The position numbers and the translations under genes are program-made. This document shows, one piece after another, positions 13,261 to 24,611 of a DNA stretch of 64,000 bases. The stretch is from Aphelocoma coerulescens. Taxonomy: Eukaryota; Chordata; Aves; Passeriformes; Corvidae. Position 1 is the first letter of the stretch, and each line of letters begins with the position of its first letter. The notes under the pieces were generated by a model. It worked only from the letters and a program-made list of their open reading frames with translations, searched no databases and was not told where the DNA came from. Where the stretch lies: assembly GCF_041296385.1 (NCBI RefSeq), contig NC_091020.1, positions 34,421,001 to 34,485,000 on the forward strand, in the 5' to 3' direction.

Positions 13261-16200
13261 TCCAATGGTCCAGAATTGCGATCCCACCCTGCTGCATCCA
13301 CCACTTCCAGTGCCACCCCCACAGGGGGAGAGCAGCAGCAGCAACACAAGTGGGGCCCTTCTCACAGCCCCCCAGTGAGCCCTGAGCAGGAGAAGATCCC
13401 CTGGTTTCATGGAAGAGGGCTCTGAGACCCATTTCCAAGCCCTTTTATCTTCCCACCTGCAGGAGAACAGGACCTGCAGTGGTGTTTGGCTCCCGCATCC
13501 TCCTCCCACAGACAGCAACCAAGCGAGCCCATGTTTCCCACAGGAGAGAGGAGCAAGGAAGCTGTTTCTGATCACTCAGCTGCTGGGGGAAGGTTTGTGT
13601 GCTGCCCAGGGAGGGTTTGGCTTTGGGCAGCTCAGCAGTGCTCAAATTGCCATCAACCATGCAGGGGAGCCCAGAGACCAGTGTGGACCCCGGGCCAAAA
13701 TCCTGCTCTCCTGCCTCCAGAGAGGATGCAAAAAGAAGATGAAATCTTATTTAATGATCTCCTGGTGCCACTGTGAATGTGGGTACCAAGGAGATGCAGA
13801 AGTGTGGCTGTGTTAGGGGTGACTCCCCAGGCCACAGCTGAATTTCATGTTTAAGGCAAAGCTTGAGCTCTTTGGATGAGGAACAGGTCATTTTCCCAAA
13901 CATAAAAACACTTCTTCGAGCACAGAAGCATCTTTCTGCTACCTTACCCATAAACTCCAGATTAATCTGCTGTTCTAAAGTCTTTATAGGTAATACCATG
14001 AGAGTTTCCTTTTAAAGAGTTTTATTTTACAGCTAAATTGCTGGCTTGTATTCCAAAAATCTCAGCTGCGAGATCCAACAGATTTTGGGGGGTCTGCAGG
14101 ATTGATGTGCTCAATTTCTGCCTCTCAGACTCTCCTATCTGCTTTTTTTCAGTCATCCTGCTATAAGGCATTTCTCCAGGAAGGTGATTTTCCTTCCTGT
14201 TCACCGTATCTCTGGCAGAAAATGCATTTTAGTGAACTAATTAAATAGAGTTGGATTGTACATCAAATATCAGTAATAATATCAGGCACTAACGCTCTGT
14301 CTGCTGTGAGAACAGGTTGCAATACACATTGTACCTGTAATACATCACTGGGATAATGATTTGATGCATCTGTGCTGTTAAATCCTCCCTTGGCAGAGTG
14401 ACCAGCAAGCAAAAGACTCCAGAAATATTTATGGGAAAGAGGATAACGTAGTGGTGGAGGGAAGGATCCTCCTCCATGTGCTGCCCTTCCCTGGCCTTCT
14501 CCTCCCAGCCACATTCCCACAGCTTGTGTGAGACTGTATCCCCACCTTCCTCCTCCTCCTGTTCTGACCCTCCAGAGTATGAACAACTCTCCTTTTCTGT
14601 ATTCTACTTACTCATTATTATTAATTAAACTCCTGTCCTATTGAAATTTAGTGTATCCCAGAAAAACCTGAGCTAAAACAGCTTATGTTTTCAAATATCC
14701 TTTTTCCCCCCATCCCAAGGGATTCCAGAGTCCTTCACCAAGCTACAGCCACAGAATGATTAAAATTAGAGCCTTCCTTGAGTTCCATTTTAATTCCATG
14801 AGAATTAATTTAATTGAGTAGAAGACACATTGATAACTTGCCCTCACTTCCCATATCTGTGGAATAAAAATAGGGAGATCTTAGCTAAGCAAAACAATGT
14901 CCCCTGGGAGAGGAAATTCTTGAGATGCTCCAAATGCAGCACCTGTAGCTGCTGTTTCTTCTCAAGAGCAGAGAAGTAAAAAAGGATATTTTTTTTGTGA
15001 ACAAAGTTCACAGAATGCTTTTGGAGAGTGCCAAACCTAATTCCTTGTTCATCAAGCTGTGATCTCCCCCAAATCCAGGATACTGACAGCTCTTAATGAC
15101 CCACTCATCCTCTTATGTCCATAATTCCCCAAAAGTAGCCATGAAAAGAAACAAAAAGTATTAAGTATAATAATAAAAATATAAAGTGTAATAATGGACT
15201 CCCATAAATTGTCAGCGCCCAGGTTCATTTGGGCACTGGGGGATGGAAGCACAAGGCTCACATCCATCTCCATTAATATTTTCAGCCAAAGGTTAAAGAA
15301 CAGTAAAACAAACTAAGCTGTCAGAGAAAATACATATTAGCATTTAGATTAACAGTTATTATCTCCATTTCCCATCAGCAGCCAACAGCGAAATACGTGA
15401 TGATGGCTCTAGATATTTTTTCAGAAAGGTTAAGGGGTCGCTGGATTCAAAGGGCTGGGAAAGACTGGCCTGGGAGATAAATGGCCTGGCCCTGGCATGT
15501 GCTGTGCATCCTCAGTACATCTGGACTCTGGATGGAATTAAAATTCACATTGCAGCAGCAATTAAAAGACAGAAGTAGGTCAGGAGCTGTTGTTCTGCAA
15601 TGTGCAGACAAGGAAGGAAAGGAAAAAACCTAAAGCAAGCAGCGTTTGCCTGCAAAAAAATTCAGCCTTGAGAAACTCTGTAGGAAAAGGTAACAGTGAG
15701 AGGATGAAACAGGGAAAGGAGAGTTTGGGTGCTTCAGTTCTGGGCTCAGCAGACAAAGGCTGTTCCCACTGGGCAGCTCTCAGGCTGCACGGTGACATCA
15801 ACTCCTTTATTTTACATGGATCAAGTGTTTTATTGTACATGGAAAGGGTTGGCTGAGAGACCCTCCTGCAGTGCCCTCCCTGCTGTGGCAGTGCCTGCTC
15901 TGGTGGGAACCACAACCAGCTCCAGGCACAGAAAACGAGAATAAACCCACATGGCTTCAATTGCTGCTTTAAAAACGGAGGGATTTGGTGCAGTCACCTG
16001 CAGGCTGGCACGGACCCTCCCTGCAGGCTGCTCCTCTGCTTTGCAGTGCTGCACAAGGCCCTTAATGCAGGTGAGGGATTCTGGGGGCAGCTCATTTTTA
16101 GTCCCTCAGCCACAAGAGCAAGAAGAGGGTTGAGCAAAATTGAGCAAAGCGAGAGCCAGCCACCTAATGTCGATTAAACCTTGTTTTCAGCATAATCTGT

Positions 16201-17481
16201 TCCTAAAGGTGTCCTGTTAACCAAAACTACACCAAGAAAGAAAGTTCTCTCCTTCTGCAAGAATTCGCAGGGGAACTTTGCCTGTTAAAAGTTTGATTTT
16301 ATCAGGAAAGAGAATTTTAAAATCCTTTTACATGCTCCAAAGAGCAGCAGTTGGTTTCAGAAGAGGCAGAAGGGCTGAAGAGAGAAGCTCTCCATGTGTG
16401 GCCCTGGGCTCTGCCTTGCCCTGCTTCCCACGGGAATTTCCAAGCCAAGCCCTGCCAGGTATCTCCCCAACCTGCCCAGCTGTGTGTGCCAAGCCTCCCA
16501 AACCCATTTTCCATGTTTACAGCTGCAAGTGGCACTAGGAATCGAGAGCAATAGAAGCAGAAAACTAAATGCAATCAATTAAATCCAAAGAGATTTGAAA
16601 CCCAGTCCCAGAGGTGCCCCAGAGCACCCACGGGGACTGTGGCCAGAGTTACCTTCTGCTGCTAAAACACTTCCTTTTTTCTGTATGTTTATCCTGGGCC
16701 ATCCTACAGACACAAGGGAAATTGTATCCATATTCTCTTGACTCTGTTCTTCTTCCAAAAGACAGCCAAATATTTAGCAATAGCTAATTTTGTCACTGGT
16801 TATTGTGTGATTCCCACACTCTTTTGTCCCCTGCGCCTCCTAAATCCTGCACTGATGGGCTTTAATCACCAGGAAAGGTTTGGATACAGGCAGGAAACAC
16901 ATTTTCAGTTGTTTGTGATACAACCCTATTCAGGATCCTAACAATTATTAATGGGAACACACCAAGGGGAGGAAAGGGAATCCACTTTCCCAGACAGCGG
17001 TCATGGTGTATTCCCCGCAGGAGTTCGCCCAGCTGCTCTCAGAGGGTTGTCAGGTGTGTGACTGCCGTGTTCCAGCATCACGTCATTAATTAATGCAGCG
17101 ATTAATGCCCATCGCTGATGGCAATCTGGGACGGGCGTGGGGCTGGGACCGCACCCAGAGGTGGGAGCGTGGCTGTCCTCGGCTCAGGGATGCAGCAATG
17201 TCTGATGAAACAAGAGCAGCGCTGTGGGAGAGAAGAACACCTTAGAAAATGCCCTGGGGGGATATCGGGGCTGGGCTGGGTCACAGACAGAGCGAGAAGC
17301 GTTGGGAACTCTGCTCCTCCAGGCCTGGCTGCTCCCAGGCTGGGATTTACAGCAAAGGAGCTCATGGAGGACAAGGGAAAACCTTCATTTTAAAAACATG
17401 CATTGTAGTTTTATCCGTCTGGAGCCATGTGTTAAACACAACATGCACAATCACACCAGCTCAGCTTTTCCACTTAAAATT
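13261..17481. other. Unique non-coding sequence, patchy GC
   Basis: No supported gene. GC-richer patches at about 13.3-13.7, 16.4-16.5 and 17.0-17.35 kb produce several overlapping open frames on both strands (up to 151 codons). The overlap in many frames and the absence of domains argue for composition effects. The remainder is AT-rich. Confidence 0.55.
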
Positions 17482-17568
17482 ACAGGATCATGGAATTACC
17501 GAGGCTGGAAAAGACCTAAACTCATCAAGTTTAGCCTTCAACCAAAGACCACCAACCCTAACAACGAG
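17482..17568 (-). mobile_element. CR1 LINE 3' end, second subfamily (minus)
   Basis: ACAGGATCATGGAATTACCGAGGCTGGAAAAGACC followed by CATCAAGTTTAGCC matches the avian CR1 type whose 3' end reads TTGGAAAAGACC and CATCAAGTCCAACC, not the TGGTTTGGGTTGG type that is common in this window. It is diverged, so probably older than the 44-61 kb copies. Confidence 0.75.
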
Positions 17569-20429
17569 AGATATAAGAATGACATATCAGTGATCACAGA
17601 AAACACCTTTTCCATACACAGTTTGCACCAAAAAACCCCAAACCCAGCTGCTCTACACTGCTGCACGCACCATTTTTGATATCAAACAGGCTGAAGCATT
17701 CCAGAGCATTTTTTGGTCAAGTTTGAAAAACTCTTCAACCAATTTGCTTGAACAGCCACCTCTAAAATTCTCAAAAGGTAATAAAAACTAAAATGGGCAC
17801 TTGACCTGTGTGCCCAATTCCAGAAGGAGATCCTCAAATGAAAATAGCTGCATGTGTGGTTTGGGGTTTTATAGATATAATTCAATAAAGAAGAACAGAT
17901 GTAAAAAATGTACTTTCAAAACTTAAAAAGTTCAAATTAAGGTGCAAGCAATGCTTGTGGGGTTCTGCAAGGATTAGGAACTGACTCCACGGGCAGGGTT
18001 CAGGGACAGAAAGGGACTTCCTTGGAGAGAATCAATGCTCCTGGATGCTGCATGGAGTAAGAGAAGGAAAACGCTGCCCAGGGCCACTCCAGCCTCTCCC
18101 TGGCAGCAGCTGGCACTCTGCCCACCCCCCCAGCCCCTTGGCACTGGGGTCATTTTAGGGCTTCCAGCTCTCTGCTGGCCACAGGAGCGATGTAACCTCA
18201 GCATTAAACTGCTTCTGTAGCAAATAAATGCTGAAAAATCTACTAAACCTCATTTTTAAATTTAAACCAGCCCAATCTTTGCCTTGTAGGAAAGCTGATG
18301 AGAGAAAAGCAGCTCATTCCTGATACCTCCATGCAACAACAAAAAGCCAATAGAGACTTAATACCAACTTCACTTGGTTTTAATACCACCTGGAATCATC
18401 ATCCAGTGCATTTTTACCTCTGATTTTTTGTGTTTAGTCCCCTTCAGGGTGCACAGAACAGAATTTTCCCCCAGAAGAGGCATCTTACCAGAGCAGTGAC
18501 TGCACAGGGTAACTCACCTCCACCCCACCACTGCTGGCAGCAGCACAAACACAGAGCAGGAAGAGCAGTTCATGACTATTTATACTTCACAACCCCATCC
18601 TGCTGAAAGCTTTTAAGTAATTAGTTTTCCTCATTAGCAGATGCACTGCCTGGGGAAGGGCACACAGGTGCTCCCAAGCCCCATCCTGGATTACAGGGCA
18701 GCACCACACAGGCTGGGAGGGCAAAGCTCAGAAATGCTGAGCTGGGCTGGTGAAAAGGGCAGCAGAACCACCACATTTAGATAAAAATGTGTCGTTCCAG
18801 CAAGATCACAGAACATAACAGCAATAAAAATCATTCCCAGGACATTGCCACAATCCCCCTGTATTTAAATCAGATGAACAATGTTTATCAATGTCACTTT
18901 TAGGGAGACACAAATATACTTTAAGGGATATCAGGTCTCAGGTGATTTTTTTTTGTGCTAAAGTTGCATCCTATCCTAAAAAAAAAAAAAAAAAATTATG
19001 CATCCCACAGACCAAAAAGTGATTTGCAAACACAGGGAACAGGGTGAGCCAATAAAGCACGTGGGGTTTGTACCTTCTCCCTGCCACATCTCATACATTA
19101 TCCCATTCTCTTTCATGCTTTCAGAGGCAAAACGGACATCAGGTAAAGCCTAATTCAATATTATCACTAATGCATTCAAATACATCACCAAGAGCTGGGT
19201 TGCTAAAATTGCACTGCAGAAAGAAACCACATAAAACATTGTTATCTCCTTGGAAAAGCTGGGCCTGGTGCTCCAGCACCCACTGATGTCTATTGAAAGC
19301 ACCAGGATTACTTTCCTGAGTAAGGATTACTCCCATGATTAAGGAGTGCAGGATTACATCCATTCTTTGCATATCTCCTGTTGTTTACATATCCCTATTT
19401 TCACCTCTTGGTTTTTTGTTGTTTTTTTGGTTTTAACACGGGGCATTTAATTACTGTTAGCACCAGATATCGTTGTGCTGTACTTTTGTCCCTTCAAAAT
19501 TTGGCTGGGTTTTGGATGCCAAATAAAAAATGCTTTTGTGATCTACACAAAGAAAATAAAGCAAAAGCAGCAGAATCCGGACCATGCAACTAAAAACAAA
19601 TAAAAAGAGGGGGAGCTTGTTATCCACAATCAAGACTTATTCAGGATTCATCTCACATCCCTGCTCCTACCCATGGCCTCTGCTCTTGGGAGCTGATTGT
19701 TTTTGTATCAATTTTTTACCTGTGCCAAGGACTGAGTTACCTGAGAGCTCCCAGGCACTGCTGACAGGATCACTGCTGGAAAATAGCAGCACTCAGACAA
19801 TTGAAACAAATATTACAGGTAGGTCTGCTGTTAATGATTAATAAATAAAAACACTTTGATGTTTTTCACCTGATAAAGAAGGGGTGAGAGTTGCTTTAGT
19901 TCATCACTGCCACGTGCTTTACATATAAAATAGATCTCCTTCTTATCCTTAGGAAAACCAAGTTACTTTCCCCCTACTTTATGGTAAAATAGAATATTTA
20001 ACGCAGAGTAAGGACTTCATGCAGAGTAAGAACTTAACACAGGTCTCAGGTCATGTTCTCAACCCAATGACCAAGGTATTTAACTGAGTAAAAAAACAAC
20101 ACCACAAGTTAAAGTTCCAACAGGGAACCAACTTTTTTTTTTTTTTTATGGAAAGTAAAACTCCTTTCAGGTTCTCGCATTTGACACTGAATTACATTAA
20201 TCTCAGTTCGGGCAAATCATAAATGGAACATAAATATCTTTAGTTTCAGTAGTGTGCCACGGGGGGTTGAAAATTTAAATACCACCAGGTAACTTCAGAA
20301 GGCTTGATCGTAACTTTGGTGCCAGTTCTGTAGGTACTGTTTACATATTTCCCAGCGTTAAAAAGAAAGGCGTTTCCTGCCTTTTTAGGCTTTCTTTAAA
20401 TCACTTTAAACCCCAAGAGAAAGCAGCCT
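17569..20429. other. Unique non-coding sequence with homopolymers
   Basis: Contains A18 (18978-18995) and T15 (20133-20147) runs and an imperfect direct duplication of CAGAGTAAGGACTT at about 20004-20035. No gene or mobile element body is recognised. Confidence 0.6.
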
Positions 20430-20884
20430 ATTTCCAGAAAGACCGGCACAAGAGAGAGGAAGAGAAAGGAGGTCACGGGAGGCTCGGAAAACCCCAAAAG
20501 TAGCCCGAACTCACCCAAAGGCCCCGTTGCCCTCCGGGCAGGGCAGCTCACGGTCCAGAAGCAGCGAGTGGCCAAGGGCTGCGCGTCCCGGGAGCGCTCG
20601 GGCGTCACCTGCAGCCGCAGCCGGGGCCGCGGAGCCGCTCCCGAGGGCATTCCCGGCGGGATGCGCTGCCCGGCCAGCCCCGCTCGGGCTGGTGACAGGG
20701 ACAGCCAGGAGCTGCCAGCCCTGCCTGCCAGGACATCAATTATTCACCCTCCAGCGCCCGCAGCAGCTGCTGCTGCTGCTCCGGCGGCCACGGCAGAGCC
20801 GCTCACTGGGTGCTTTGTGTCCGGGGAAAAACTGATTGAAAGTGCTGGGGACGGGGAAACCGGCGGATTTATTTAGGCTGACCG
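20430..20884. promoter_or_regulatory. Orphan CpG island, candidate promoter
   Basis: I count about 33 CpGs between 20521 and 20884 (roughly 9 per 100 bases), with a few more upstream to 20440. The flanks have far fewer. The core includes GCGCGTCCCGGGAGCGCTCG, an E2F-like GGCGGGA (20655-20661) and a CAGCAG(CTG)4 near-palindrome at about 20761-20780. Overlapping 102-codon frames on the plus strand are Ala/Arg/Pro-rich, as any frame through GC-rich DNA would be. I cannot assign a gene or direction. CpG islands in vertebrates usually mark promoters, so an unannotated first exon or lncRNA start is possible. Confidence 0.6.
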
Positions 20885-21250
20885 GGGACAATTTGTGTCC
20901 CTTGGCTGTTTGGTTATAAAGGCACTGTGTGAACAGTTCGTTTTCTTGAGTTAAATATTGAATAGCCCTCTGTATTTAAATTTAAATGTCCCTCTTTCTG
21001 AGTGTTCTGGAGCAAAGTTAAGAGGAAATCTCCAAATATGCTGCTCGCACATATTTCTGTGATGACGTCCTGGACTTCTAAACAGCCAACACCTGTTTGC
21101 CAAAATGTTCCTGTTCTAAGCATGAGAGGGGGGGAAAAAGCAGCAAATTCATAATTTGCTTTAAAATACACTGCAGTGTTATTTTTGAAATTGTGGTTTG
21201 AAGGAGATTTTTTTTCACTGTGATATTTTAATTATTATTGCAAGGTTTTA
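20885..21250. other. Spacer between CpG island and LINE fossil
   Basis: Abruptly AT-rich after the CpG island. It includes ATTTAAATTTAAAT (20974-20987) and GTGATGACGTCCTGG, a CRE-like TGACGTC at about 21063-21069. No repeat body is recognised. Confidence 0.5.
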
Positions 21251-21660
21251 GACCGATCAGTATTAGCACCATTCTTTTTCACAATGTTTGCCATCTAGGA
21301 ATCATTAATAACTGAAAATAATAACAATTTAATAATCATCCTTCTGATAACTGATCACAAGACTAATGATGGAACACAAGGAAGGATTTTTAATCATTTA
21401 CCTGTGTAGTTATATAATGCCTTAGTGGGATAAACGAAGATTGATATCATTTTCTTTGATACTGCTAAGAGCAGCACTGGAATATTGCATTAATTTTGGT
21501 ATCCACGTTCCAAATAGAACTGCAGAAAAACACTATTCAGGAATTATTTGAACTCAGTAAAGCAAATTAAAAAGATGTGATTCAAACTGGTTTGCTGTGC
21601 AAAAGGATACTGAGAGTTAATTTGATTACAGTGCACCAAGGGCTTGTCAAGGAGAAAATA
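21251..21660 (+). mobile_element. Ancient CR1/L3-type LINE fossil (RT region)
   Basis: Three protein relics typical of CR1-like ORF2 lie in the correct order on the plus strand. First, SVLAPFFFTMFAI (21257-21295, then a stop) matches the conserved reverse-transcriptase block usually written GSVLGPLLF. Second, LEYCINFG (21477-21500) matches the LEYCVQFW block downstream of the RT. Third, KRILRVNLITVHQGLVKEK (about 21601-21657) matches the RRLRGDLI-V block near the C-terminus. Each is in a different frame, with stops and shortened spacing between, so the copy is long dead and internally deleted. The young CR1 at 24170-24611 shows the third block as RRLRGDLVAL, an internal comparison. The exact family is uncertain. 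Confidence 0.65.
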
Positions 21661-21816
21661 CCTTTAAGTACTTCTGAGGTAGATATTTCTTTGGAGACAG
21701 TGATTACCTACTACAAGAATGTTCTGAGTACACCAGTGACCTCTGAATTTCTTAGATACCTCTCTAGAAAATATGCTTTTGCCAAACAAACAACAAAAAG
21801 TTACAGAACTTAAAAT
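21661..21816 (+). pseudogene. Open 3' extension of LINE fossil, unrecognised
   Basis: The frame holding the third LINE motif stays open to 21813 (78 codons from 21577). The later part reads protein-like (EVDISLETVITYYKNVL) but matches nothing I recognise. It may be a diverged continuation of the LINE C-terminus, or unrelated sequence in a chance open frame. Confidence 0.25.
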
Positions 21817-23248
21817 GCAGGGAGCGTAAGAGCAGATTCCTTTAAATCCTTTCAGAACTGCATTGTGTTCATGTCCTTCGTTGAAGTCCCCAGTACCTTC
21901 CCATCAACTGCATGGGGTGATTTGAGCAATCTTTAAATCCAAAAAAAAATTGCAATGATTTCAGGATTTCACCCAGAGAACCATGACAATTGTAATGCAA
22001 ATGAGGCTGATGAATGTTTCATGGCAGACTTCAAAATGTTTGCTGCTGAGCCTTTCTGGAACAGCCCAGGTGGATGCACTTTTCCTCCCACCTTTTTCTC
22101 ATTATTCCAGTTAGGATAAGAAAGAAAAACAACTTGGGGCACAAGGACATGAGATAATTTGATTTTGCTTTGTAGAATTATAAATGAAGCTTATTTCTGC
22201 CTCTAATATTCTGGCTCTAGACAGGTTTAGACTGAGAAAAACACAACTTTATTCAGTGTTTGATGTAGATGGGGCTGAAGGACTCTTAAGACTTTGATCA
22301 CCAGCTTAAAACTGCAGCACGGACAGAAGGGTTTGTGATTATCTGCTGGATTTTGGCACAAGGCAGAATCTGCTGTTCCTTCCAGATTGCAGGTGCACTT
22401 TGGAGGTGGTGATTACAGAGATCACTGCTGAGGTCACCCCCTCCTATGGTGGACTTGTGACAACAGCCAAAAAAATGTGTTTGCACCTGAACTGAATGCT
22501 GGAAATGTCCTTTAGGATATGTGCAGCATGAAAGGAAAGGTTAGGCTGCAAGGGAGAAGATAGCCAGGCAGATATTGGCCAAGGCAGCCCTTGGAAGCAT
22601 TTCCCAGCAGGATGCAGTGAGCCCAAATCCACTCCTCATTCTGCACATAAAATGATATCTCTGGCTGCAGCTGGGCAAGGGGATTATGCAGGTCCATATC
22701 AGCCCCAGCCCCGGAGCTGGCATGTCCTGCCACCCCTCCACAGGTCTCCAGGGGGATGGTGAACAGCAAAGAGTGCAAGGGGCACAGAGCAGGAAAAGGG
22801 AATTGCTGCCTGTTGGTGCTACAGGAGTTTTGCCTGGGAAAAAAAAAAAACGATTGACAGAGTTGTAGCTCAGAGTCCCTATTCAGACAGTGTCACACAT
22901 GCAAGGCAGTGACAAATTATGCTTGACTGTGCTTGAAAGCTGCAGAAATGTTGAGTAGGGAGATGGGGTTCCTATCCATTGCCATCAAAATATCATCTTT
23001 TAGTGCTGTTGACAGTTTAATAGCTACTTCTGGATGGTGGAAAGCGTTGTGAAGTGCTGCCACTGTATTATTAACCCAGGCTGGAGCTTCCCTGCAAATG
23101 CAGAGTGAAAATCCACACGAATTGAACTTCTGAAATAGTTTTAGATTAAAGGTGCGCTGGTCACAACAGGAATTGTATCTCTCTGTCTGCATCTCAGGGG
23201 GATCCAACAACTCTTTAACCCCTGATCACGTTATCATGTATTTTCTCA
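21817..23248. other. Unique non-coding sequence
   Basis: No gene is supported. It contains the SOX-POU-like site listed separately and an A-run at about 22840-22851. Overlapping minus-strand frames at 22298-22778 lack domains. Confidence 0.55.
21986..22002 (+). promoter_or_regulatory. SOX-POU-like composite motif
   Basis: AATTGTAATGCAAAT (21988-22002) matches the known SOX2-OCT4 composite (CATTGTTATGCAAAT) at 13 of 15 positions. It includes a perfect POU octamer, ATGCAAAT (21995-22002). The left half overlaps the palindrome ACAATTGT (21986-21993). Function is inference; a single motif can occur by chance. Confidence 0.3.
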
Positions 23249-23351
23249 GATCACAGCATCATTAATGTTGGAAAAGACTCCAAACCCATCAAGTCCAACC
23301 ATTAACCCAGCACTGCCATTTCCATCACCGAGCCACGTCCCTAAGCACATC
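23249..23351 (-). mobile_element. CR1 LINE 3' end, second subfamily (minus)
   Basis: AGATCACAGCATCATTAATGTTGGAAAAGACTCC, then CATCAAGTCCAACC, then CCCAGCACTGCC and CCACGTCCCTAAGCAC. This is the reverse complement of the CR1 type that ends in ...GGTTGGACTTGATG... It is the same 3' type as the piece at 17482 and the plus copy at 24170. Confidence 0.85.
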
Positions 23352-24169
23352 CCAAGGGCAAATTCCATTCCACTTTAAAAATCCAGATGATGGAATTTCA
23401 CTCCAATCAAGAATTTTTAATGCCATTTGTCTCCTCAAGGCAGCTGAGGTGAGATGTGGATATAGGGCAGCTATGGATACAACCTGTGGTGCCCCAGTGG
23501 ACACCATCAGAGCTCTGTTCCCTCAGCAAATCTCCACTGTCCATGAAATAATGCAGCTGTGCAAAGCTGCATCCATGTATGTAATTGCCTGAAATCATTC
23601 CTAGGATATACAAAGTCATGCAATACCTTGGAAATGGTTTGCAGGCGCCTGATCTGTCACAGTCCAGAGCAGATGTGTGTAATGCCACATCTCAGCCTCA
23701 GCATCTCCTGTGGCTGGGCAGGGACAGGGTGATGGCGTGACCACGGGAAAGATTTGGGATTCAGGAGATTGGAGTGTGACTGCCTATTGATACCCTTAAA
23801 TTAGCTATCACTGTAGTATCTGCTTCCTGTCAAGGTGCTGCAGAAAATCACTGAGATGCATCTGGGAGGGGAGTGAATCAATTCCCTGCTCTGCCCAGGG
23901 GCTGACCCTTCCCTGTTGGCTGTTTCCCAGCTTGTCACCTCACTTATTTCCCTTTTTTCCCATTGTTCCTTGGCACCATTGGCAGGGAATGCGTTCCCTG
24001 CTGGGACACCTGTCTAGAGCTGCCACCTCCCCAAGGTGGCACCTGCCAGAGATGGCTGAGCTGGATTTGGGATGAGACTCTCAGCATTTTCCCTCTGTAC
24101 CCAGCACTGGTGAGGAGCACCTTGAATCCTGTCCCCATTTAGGAGTTCCTCATTGAAAAAAAGGAAATT
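23352..24169. other. Unique non-coding sequence
   Basis: No supported gene or repeat. A 93-codon minus frame at 23407-23688 lacks a recognisable domain. Confidence 0.55.
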
Positions 24170-24611
24170 GAGGAGCTGGGGCATGTCCAGGGAAGGGAAT
24201 GGAGCTGGGAAGGGGAGAATTCCTGAGGGAGCTGGGAAAGGGGCTCAGCCTGGAGCAAAGGAGGCTCAGGGGGGACCTTGTGGCTCTGCACAAGTCCCTG
24301 ACAGGAGGGGGCAGCCGGGGGGGTCGGGCTCTGCTCCCAGGGAACAGGGACAGGAGGAGAGGGAACGGCCTCAGGCTGGGCCAGGGGAGGCTCAGGGTGA
24401 ACATCAGGAGGAATTCCTCCTGGAAAGGATTGGTAGCATAAAAACAGGCTGTTCAGGAAGGTGGTGGGATCTCCATCCTTGGAGGTGTCCAAGGAAGGCC
24501 TGGATGTGGCACTCAGTGCTCTGGGCTGGGGACAAGGTGGGGATTGGGCACAGCTTGGACTCGATGTGCTTGGAGGTCTTTTCCACCCTAAATAATCCTG
24601 GGATTCTGAGA
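24170..24611 (+). mobile_element. CR1 LINE with ORF2 C-terminus (plus)
   Basis: This is the best-preserved plus-strand CR1. It begins within the end of ORF2. A frame at 24199-24441 reads LRELGKGLSLEQRRLRGD (about residues 10-27) and runs open to a stop after SSWKGLVA, matching the conserved CR1 ORF2 C-terminus. The untranslated tail follows and ends with GGACTCGATGTGCTTGGAGG, TTTTCCACCC and octamer relics (GGGATTCTGAGA). The copy is 5'-truncated, so it lacks endonuclease and RT domains and cannot move by itself. A 199-codon minus frame across it is an antisense shadow. Confidence 0.9.

Noticed and set aside
12798..13385. 195-codon plus-strand open frame
   Set aside because: It enters a CR1 stub at 13181, is Pro/Ser-rich in GC-rich DNA, and overlaps several open frames on the other strand.
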